11,286 bases of DNA from Planctomycetota bacterium (GTDB taxonomy: Bacteria; Planctomycetota; Phycisphaerae; Sedimentisphaerales; SM23-30), in NCBI GenBank assembly GCA_029573975.1, contig JAKQBU010000357.1, forward strand, positions 1 through 11,286, in the 5' to 3' direction. Numbering within the stretch: the stretch's first letter is position 1; every line of letters begins with the position of its first letter. The notes under the pieces were generated by a model that was not told the DNA's origin, did not search any database, and saw only the letters and a list, made by a program, of their open reading frames with translations. Below are positions 6,786 through 11,286 of this stretch, in pieces. Position numbers and translations under genes: made by a program.

Positions 6786-7814
6786 TTATTCATCATAGAC
6801 CCACACTTTGCTTTGGCCGTCCGTGACCAGGTCAAATAATTCTTCCACATCCTTATTCAGCAGCCGGATACACCCCCGGCTGGCCGATTTCCCGATCTCC
6901 TCCGGTTTGATGGTCCCATGAATCCCAAAACCGCTTCTGCCTACGGCTTCCCCATCAATGCCCTCCAGGCCGATCCAGCGTTCTCCCAGGGGATTTTCCG
7001 GATCATCCGGCTGGTAAAATTTCCCTGTTTCCTGGTCCGGCCAGGCCGGATTCACCTGCTTCTTGCCCGCCTGGGACAACCATAATCCCGTGGGTGTGAT
7101 ACGGTCTGACGCACCCAGCCCCACCGGATACACCCGGGCAATGACATCGCCCAGATAGACCAGCAGGTAATATTTTTTCCGGTTCACTTTTAAATGAAAC
7201 GGACCTTGCACGACTTTCAGCCTTTTCCCGACTGACAAACCGGCTGGGTTGCTGATTTGATTGATTTTCATAATAAACTGATAAGGTATGGAATAGGTGT
7301 TTCCAATTGCCGCCAACCGATCACCCGTTTCCACGGAATACCATGTACACAAATTATCCCCTTCCAGAATCGTTGGCGCAAACAGCCATTGATCCGCCGC
7401 CTGATTCAATTTCGCAAAGGCATCCTTTTCTTCTGCCTCGTCCAGCCCCAGTTCCACCGCCTGAGTCAGACTCTTCCGGGCAGCGATATACTTTTTCGCC
7501 TCCAGTTCTTTCACGCCCTTTTCATACAATTCGTAGCCGGGCTTCCGACTGATAACCGGAGGCTCGATCGGGGGTTGGGATATTGGTTCTGTGATTTGGG
7601 TGAGCAGCCCGTTTGCCGCAGCCGGTTTTTCCGGGATGGGATTTATACTCACAGGGATGATTTCCGGCTCCCGGATTTTTTCTCTTTCCTGCTGCGGCTT
7701 ATAAAATCCCTGGCGCCACAGAATAAGCGCCAGCAATACTACCATTGCCAGAATCAGAACCAGCCTGCGCCCGCCGACACTTTTTTGCCTGTTCGAAAAA
7801 CCTTTAGCTGCCAT
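6786..7814 (-). CDS. LysM domain L,D-transpeptidase (YkuD family)
   Basis: This 342-residue enzyme has a basic N-terminus, one membrane helix or uncleaved signal anchor (residues 17-34) and a Pro-rich linker (about 48-90). A helical TPR-like stretch follows (about 94-145), then a LysM peptidoglycan-binding module (about 157-202) and a C-terminal YkuD catalytic domain (about 206-340). The active site GFGIHGT (296-301) and SASRGCIRL (310-318) has the expected His299 and nucleophile Cys315. Such enzymes form 3-3 cross-links in peptidoglycan, or attach proteins to it, outside the cytoplasmic membrane. The ATG is preceded by GGAG with six nt spacing. Its start lies inside the end of the cyclo-ligase gene (11-nt overlap), so the two are co-transcribed with rarA probably upstream. 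All catalytic residues are present. Confidence 0.92.
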   Translation of the reverse strand: MAAKGFSNRQKSVGGRRLVLILAMVVLLALILWRQGFYKPQQEREKIREPEIIPVSINPIPEKPAAANGLLTQITEPISQPPIEPPVISRKPGYELYEKGVKELEAKKYIAARKSLTQAVELGLDEAEEKDAFAKLNQAADQWLFAPTILEGDNLCTWYSVETGDRLAAIGNTYSIPYQFIMKINQISNPAGLSVGKRLKVVQGPFHLKVNRKKYYLLVYLGDVIARVYPVGLGASDRITPTGLWLSQAGKKQVNPAWPDQETGKFYQPDDPENPLGERWIGLEGIDGEAVGRSGFGIHGTIKPEEIGKSASRGCIRLLNKDVEELFDLVTDGQSKVWVYDE

Positions 7815-8418
7815 CCTTTGCTCCTGCTCTATGCTCTTCCTTGATTTTGGAATTATGAAAATAGAATACGCCCCGATCCGTCACCAGCATATGCAACCGG
7901 ATATCATGTTCCATGACCGGAATGGTATCCAATACCTGTTCTTCGAAAGCCAGTCCGCAGATCCGCCCTCGAAAACCGTCATGGCTCAGAAACCGGTCAT
8001 AGAAACCACCGCCCCGTCCCAGCCGGTTGCCCTGCCGGTCAAAACCGACTCCCGGCACCACAATCAGATCAATCTCTTCAATGGGCATCGGCCGGCCGGC
8101 CGTTGGATAACGCAATCCATGACGGTCATGCGTCATATCGCAGTTCAGGCTGTTCATGGTCAGGGGTATCAAATGGCGCTCCCGCCAGAGAATGCTGGGA
8201 ACCACCACCGTCTTCTGCTGCTGAAACGATTTCAAAACTGCCTAGGTGGTATCCACCTCCCGCTCCAGCGATAAATACAGCATGATCGTGCCTGCCTGCT
8301 GAAATTCTTCGCTGGTACACAAATACCGGCAGGCCGCGGCGCTTTTCTCACGCATTTGCTCCTGGTCTAATCGCGCCAGCGCTTCCCGGATCCGGCTTCG
8401 TGTAATTCCTTTTACCAT
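7804..8418 (-). pseudogene. 5-formyltetrahydrofolate cyclo-ligase, interrupted by in-frame TAG
   Basis: The intact enzyme converts 5-formyl-THF to 5,10-methenyl-THF using ATP. Reading from ATG 8418 gives 58 residues beginning MVKGITRSRIREALARL and reaching LYLSLEREVDTT, then TAG at 8242-8244. The same frame continues for 145 residues to the TAA at 7804-7806, giving a total of 204 codons, a normal length. The second part holds the family motifs HGLRYP, DLIVVPGVGFD and GRGGGFYDRF. No frameshift is needed; one C-to-T change (CAG to TAG) would explain the stop. A TTG at 8235, seven codons' distance or less past the stop, with AGG six nt before it, could restart translation, but the product would lack the N-terminal substrate-binding part. 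TAG ends three intact genes here, so general TAG recoding is unlikely. A fresh null mutation, readthrough or a sequencing error all remain possible. The 3' end overlaps the transpeptidase start. Confidence 0.8.
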
Positions 8419-8486
8419 AGCTAATTAAATTTCTTCCAGCACCGCCTCCCTCGGATACATTTCTCGATAACAATCGCTGTAAAAAG

Positions 8487-9848
8487 CTACGGTTTTATCC
8501 CCGGCTTGTCAAGCATTCGCTTCAATTGCTCCAGATATTCTCCCATTTTCTTTTCCGCCCCCCGGCCGCTGGGCTGGTAATAGCTTTTGCGAAATTCTTC
8601 CGGCATATAGGCCTGCGGCACATACCCGCCGGGAAAACTATGCGGATATTGATACCCCTGCCCCCGGCCCAGCTTTTTCGCACTCTTATAATGGGCATCC
8701 CGCAGATGGTCCGGAACCGGGGCCGTCCGGCCCTGACTGACATCCTGGCTGGCCGACCAGATGGCCTGGGCGGAGCGATTGCTCTTGGGAGCACAGGCGA
8801 TATAGATCGCCGCCTGGGCCAGCGGCAACTGCGCCTCCGGAAATCCCACCAGCTCGCTAATCTGCAGGGCCGCCGCCGCCAACACCGTCGCCATCGGATC
8901 GGCATTGCCCACATCTTCCGCCGCACAGACCGCGATCCGCCGGGCAATAAATCGCGGATCCTCGCCCCCCACGATCAGCCGCGCCAGCCAATATACCGTC
9001 GCATCCGGATCGCTGCCCCGCATGCTCTTCTGCAGGGCACTGGCCAGATCATAATGATTATCCCCGCTTTTATCAGCCACCAGCGACTTTTGCTGAATGG
9101 ATTCGACCGCCAGCTCCCGGTCAAATACGATCTCTTCTTTTGTCCCCTCTACCTGACCTTCCCGCCGGCGGATTTGGGAAAGCACCCCAATCTCCAGCGC
9201 CGTCAGCGCCCGCCGGGCATCCCCATCGCTCATCACCGCCAGGTAGTCCAGCGCCTCTTCCGTCATGCGAATCGGATACCTCCCCAGCCCCCGCTCCGGA
9301 TCCGCCAGAGCCATTTGCACCACCCGCTGGATATCCTCCTGGCTCAGATACTCAAATTCAAAGACCGTGCTGCGGGAAACCAGGGCGGAATTCACCGAAA
9401 AAAAAGGATTCTCCGTCGTCGCCCCAATCAGAATAATCGTGCCGTTCTCCACGTCGTCCAGCAGCACATCCTGCTGGGACCGGCTAAACCGGTGTATCTC
9501 GTCCAGAAACAGGACCGTCCGCCGCCCCTCCGTCGCCAGGCGGTCCTTGGCTGACTGGATAAAGGTGCGAATCTGGCTGACGCCGATGGTCGCGGCATTG
9601 GCGGGTATAAACTCCGCTGCCGTCTGTTTGGCAATTACATACGCCAGCGTGGTCTTGCCCGTACCCGGCGGCCCGAAAAACAGCAGACTCGACAACCGGT
9701 CCGCCTTCAGCATCCGCCACAGCAGCTTCCCCTGGGCCAGAAACTTCTCCTGACCGACAAACTCCTCCAGCCGCCGCGGCCGCATACGCACCGCCAGCGG
9801 GGCCGCCGCGGCAATATTCTTTTGCTCATTCCGGGAAAATAAATCCAT
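8487..9848 (-). CDS. rarA: Replication-associated recombination protein A (RarA/MgsA AAA+ ATPase)
   Basis: This 453-residue AAA+ ATPase, related to clamp-loader subunits and WRNIP1/Mgs1, acts at stalled or gapped replication forks. Walker A is GPPGTGKTT (residues 59-67), Walker B FLDEIHRF (114-121, D116/E117) and sensor 1 GATTENPFF (142-150), with the arginine-finger region SRS (158-160). The helical and tetramerisation region carries SDGDARRALTALE and the MgsA C-terminal signature around SMRGSDPDATVYWLARL and AAEDVGNADP. The near-terminal GQGYQYPHSFPGGYVPQAYMP stretch is also typical. N-terminal LAVRMRPRRLEEFVGQ is the standard family opening. Length is normal. AAGG lies six nt before the ATG. 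It is the first gene of the rarA, cyclo-ligase, transpeptidase cluster. No convincing promoter is visible between it and the terminator 50 nt upstream. Confidence 0.95.
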   Translation of the reverse strand: MDLFSRNEQKNIAAAAPLAVRMRPRRLEEFVGQEKFLAQGKLLWRMLKADRLSSLLFFGPPGTGKTTLAYVIAKQTAAEFIPANAATIGVSQIRTFIQSAKDRLATEGRRTVLFLDEIHRFSRSQQDVLLDDVENGTIILIGATTENPFFSVNSALVSRSTVFEFEYLSQEDIQRVVQMALADPERGLGRYPIRMTEEALDYLAVMSDGDARRALTALEIGVLSQIRRREGQVEGTKEEIVFDRELAVESIQQKSLVADKSGDNHYDLASALQKSMRGSDPDATVYWLARLIVGGEDPRFIARRIAVCAAEDVGNADPMATVLAAAALQISELVGFPEAQLPLAQAAIYIACAPKSNRSAQAIWSASQDVSQGRTAPVPDHLRDAHYKSAKKLGRGQGYQYPHSFPGGYVPQAYMPEEFRKSYYQPSGRGAEKKMGEYLEQLKRMLDKPGIKP

Positions 9849-9891
9849 AATCCCCCTTGTATCATTTCCCGCTCATAAAAACAATCCAGCG

Positions 9892-9923
9892 AAAAAAAAG
9901 TCACAGATACTTCTATCTGTGAC
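9892..9923 (-). terminator. Intrinsic terminator after the 156-residue protein gene
   Basis: GTCACAGATA (9900-9909) and TATCTGTGAC (9914-9923) form a perfect 10-bp stem with a 4-nt loop. On the - strand the stem is followed directly by eight T residues (9892-9899). It stands 43 nt past the stop of the gene at 9966-10436 and 44 nt before the rarA ATG, so it separates the two transcription units. Confidence 0.88.
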
Positions 9924-9965
9924 TCTCGAGCCATTGTTCCCCTCTACTGGTTCGATTAATATCAT

Positions 9966-10436
9966 TTAGATCCCTTCCGGAGAACTTCCTGGGGTAGTAC
10001 CGATCCAGTCGTAAACCATATCCGAAATCTGGCCTGGTGGTTCGGCATCCAGGCTGGAAACATCTTTCAGCAGCTCCGATTCCCGGATGATCATACCACC
10101 GGTACGTTTCTTGTCTGGTATTCCCAGACTGGCTGCCGGTTTTGTGGCGGTGCTATTGATATTGTCAAGCGATACCGTCGGCACATATACGCTGGTTTGG
10201 AATTGGCTCCCGACCGGTTCTGTGGACCGAACCCCTTCCTCCCCGACCGGTTGCGTGTCATCTTTGGGCCATTCCGCCTGCGCTGCCGCTGCCGGGGTTC
10301 CTTCGTCCCTCCCCTCCGCCGAGGCATTGACGAATACCAACACCCCCGCCATTACTCCCATAATCAGCACCGATGCTGCCATAAGCACCATTCGCCCCCG
10401 CCTGCCGCCCTTCTTACCCTTCCTCTTTTTCCTCAT
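9966..10436 (-). CDS. Small membrane-anchored protein of unknown function
   Basis: I do not recognise this 156-residue protein. It begins with a strongly basic stretch (RKKRKGKKGGRRGR, residues 2-15) and then one hydrophobic helix (about 16-37), followed by a Pro/Ala/Gly/Ser/Thr-rich hydrophilic tail. This fits a type II membrane anchor or a signal peptide with the tail outside the cytoplasm. The segment about 115-145 (MIIRESELLKDVSSLDAEPPG) is the least repetitive and may be the functional part. There are no cysteines or catalytic motifs. Translation should be efficient: AAAGGAGG (10444-10451) lies seven nt before the ATG. The gene is a separate unit, closed by a strong terminator at 9892-9923, with a second terminator-like hairpin upstream at 10559-10597. 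The good ribosome site and flanking signals make it a real gene despite low complexity. Confidence 0.75.
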   Translation of the reverse strand: MRKKRKGKKGGRRGRMVLMAASVLIMGVMAGVLVFVNASAEGRDEGTPAAAAQAEWPKDDTQPVGEEGVRSTEPVGSQFQTSVYVPTVSLDNINSTATKPAASLGIPDKKRTGGMIIRESELLKDVSSLDAEPPGQISDMVYDWIGTTPGSSPEGI

Positions 10437-10506
10437 CTTCCTTCCTCCTTTCTAAAAAAAGTACCAATAGTTCTTACTTTACACAAAACAATAAAAATCC
10501 TTGGTA

Positions 10507-10537
10507 ATGCACAGAACACCAAAACCTTACAGTGCAT
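10507..10537 (-). promoter_or_regulatory. Stem-loop in the leader of the small-protein gene
   Basis: ATGCAC (10507-10512) and GTGCAT (10532-10537) are exact inverted copies around a 19-nt loop, 71 nt before the ATG at 10436. On the - strand a T5 run occurs only about 10 nt later, too far for a standard terminator. It may be part of a folded leader RNA or a protein site. Confidence 0.25.
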
Positions 10538-10558
10538 CCTTAACCGAGCCGGCGCAAT

Positions 10559-10597
10559 AAAAAGAGCGTAAGAAAGAATCTTCTCTCTCACGCTCTT
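10559..10597 (-). terminator. Strong 16-bp hairpin with T-tract, upstream of the small-protein gene
   Basis: Read on the - strand, AAGAGCGTGAGAGAGA (10582-10597) pairs with TCTTTCTTACGCTCTT (10562-10577) around a 4-nt AGAT loop: 16 continuous pairs, two of them G-U. Stem plus tail ends in five T residues. On the + strand the same G-U positions become A-C mismatches and no T-tract follows, so the structure belongs to a - strand RNA. It lies 125 nt before the ATG at 10436, and no - strand gene is seen upstream of it. It would therefore end a short RNA or attenuate the leader. Confidence 0.7.
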
Positions 10598-10711
10598 AAC
10601 TCCCCTCTATCATATTATTAGGCAGCGGTCAACCACAAAACCATATATTTTGCATATTTTTTTTGTATTTTTTCTCAAATATTCAATCGGGTAGCATCTA
10701 TACGATAACCT

Positions 10712-10741
10712 ATTATAAATTAATTAGTTGCAAACTCATAA
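10712..10741 (-). promoter_or_regulatory. Possible promoter for the - strand leader
   Basis: The - strand has a perfect TATAAT (10712-10717), and 18 nt upstream TTATGA (10736-10741), which matches the -35 consensus at only three of six positions. A start near 10705 would give about 145 nt of RNA up to the hairpin at 10559-10597. AT-rich DNA makes chance TATAAT matches likely, so this is weak. Confidence 0.25.
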
Positions 10742-10865
10742 GAAAATCAGAATCTGGCACAGGAATTAACCATGGATTGCTAAAAAGTTGCTGGATTCCT
10801 CCAACTCCGCCGACGATAATATTAGTAAACAGGGTAGAGAAGTTAGGAATATTGGAGAATCTTCT

Positions 10866-11286
10866 ATGTGTGGTATAGTTGCGTATCTGGGTGACAAGCA
10901 GGCCCAGGCAATCCTGATCGAAGGCTTAAAACGTTTAGAATACAGGGGTTATGATTCTTCCGGTATCGCTCTGATTGATTCCCAGAATATTCAGGTGGCC
11001 CGGTCCGTTGGACGAATTTCCGTCCTGGAAAAAATCCTTGAAGATCACCCTCTCCCCGGGACTCTCGGCATTGCCCATACCCGCTGGGCCACGCACGGCA
11101 AACCTTCCACCGAAAATGCTCATCCTCACCGCGACCACACCGGCAAAATCGCCATCGTTCATAACGGCATCATCGAAAATTTCGCCACCCTCAAAAAATG
11201 GCTTATCGAAAAAGGCTGCACCTTCTCCAGCGAAACCGACTCCGAAGTCATCGCCAATCTCATCAGCCTCTTCTATCACGATCCCT
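10866..11286 (+). CDS. glmS: Glutamine-fructose-6-phosphate aminotransferase, N-terminal part (GlmS)
   Basis: The first 140 residues of GlmS are present; the gene runs off the window (full proteins are about 600 residues). GlmS makes glucosamine-6-phosphate from fructose-6-phosphate and glutamine, the first step toward UDP-GlcNAc for peptidoglycan and LPS. This part is the class II glutamine amidotransferase domain. Met1 is removed to expose Cys2 (MCGIVAYLG), the nucleophile. EYRGYDSSGIA (25-35), HTRWATHGKP (71-80, R73), IVHNGIIENF (97-106, N100/G101 oxyanion site) and SETDSEVIANL (122-132) are all standard. The ATG at 10866 follows GGAG (10854-10857) by eight nt. No glmS ribozyme is recognisable upstream, so any feedback control must work otherwise. 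Identity is secure even though only the N-terminal domain is visible. Confidence 0.95.
   Translation, partial: MCGIVAYLGDKQAQAILIEGLKRLEYRGYDSSGIALIDSQNIQVARSVGRISVLEKILEDHPLPGTLGIAHTRWATHGKPSTENAHPHRDHTGKIAIVHNGIIENFATLKKWLIEKGCTFSSETDSEVIANLISLFYHDP

Larger units (their letters stand above)
10437..10865. other. Intergenic region between divergent small-protein and glmS genes
   Basis: This 429-nt AT-rich space lies between two diverging genes. It holds a strong - strand hairpin (10559-10597), a weaker stem (10507-10537), a possible - strand promoter (10712-10741) and the glmS ribosome site GGAG (10854-10857). No convincing glmS promoter was found, and no glmS ribozyme core is recognisable. 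Open frames here lack ribosome sites and similarity to anything I know. Confidence 0.5.

Noticed and set aside
8425..8460. Eleven-codon - strand frame (MYPREAVLEEI) ending 6 nt before the cyclo-ligase ATG
   Set aside because: It could be a coupling leader peptide, as the cyclo-ligase lacks a good ribosome site. It has no clear ribosome site of its own and is too short to support from one sequence.
8487..9848. Long open frames opposite and out of frame with rarA and the radical SAM gene
   Set aside because: They are Arg/Pro/Ala-rich shadows of GC-rich coding DNA without motifs, while the chosen frames carry complete family signatures.
10745..10865. - strand frame upstream of the small-protein leader giving a Gly/Phe/Asn-rich peptide
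   Set aside because: It has no start with a ribosome site, and its upstream part would be antisense to glmS; most likely chance.
10599..10865. glmS ribozyme or riboswitch upstream of glmS
   Set aside because: No ribozyme core sequence or pseudoknot pattern could be recognised on the + strand, and the region is AT-rich with little pairing.

Overview
The window looks like chromosomal DNA from a bacterium with a Gram-negative (diderm) envelope. It carries lipopolysaccharide (LPS) core genes: a kinase-fold LPS-kinase-like protein and an ADP-heptose-type glycosyltransferase. It also carries a LysM/L,D-transpeptidase for peptidoglycan and ordinary housekeeping genes (rarA, 5-formyltetrahydrofolate cyclo-ligase, glmS). 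The style of the proteins and gene order would fit Planctomycetota (Phycisphaerae-like) or a related PVC lineage. That placement is only an impression; no rRNA or other marker is present. TAA, TAG and TGA are all used as ordinary stops, so the code appears standard.

Layout. (1) 1-585 has no convincing gene. It holds an 18-bp perfect palindrome, a long G-free pyrimidine-rich tract on the + strand, and a good sigma70-like promoter just before the first gene. (2) 586-5555 is a tight + strand operon of four genes that overlap or are 10 nt apart: a tandem double LPS-kinase-like protein, a GT9 heptosyltransferase-like protein, a DUF2062 membrane protein and a radical SAM/SPASM protein. The first three suggest surface glycolipid assembly; the radical SAM substrate is unknown. 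(3) 5738-6660 on the - strand holds an XRE/cupin regulator. A near-consensus promoter lies about 300 nt upstream of its start, and a GC-rich hairpin with a T6 tract stands between them, so the leader is either an attenuator or a separate small RNA. (4) 6786-9848 on the - strand reads rarA, then 5-formyltetrahydrofolate cyclo-ligase, then L,D-transpeptidase, the last two overlapping by 11 nt. The cyclo-ligase frame is broken by one in-frame TAG at codon 59. (5) 9966-10436 on the - strand is a small secreted or membrane-anchored protein of unknown function. An intrinsic terminator lies on each side of it, and the upstream one sits in its probable leader. (6) 10866-11286 on the + strand is the start of glmS, cut by the window edge.

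No CRISPR array, transposase, rRNA or tRNA gene was seen. There is no clear defence or mobile system. The points most worth following are the interrupted cyclo-ligase, the two terminator-bearing - strand leaders and the duplicated kinase with a 9-bp repeat in its active-site loop.
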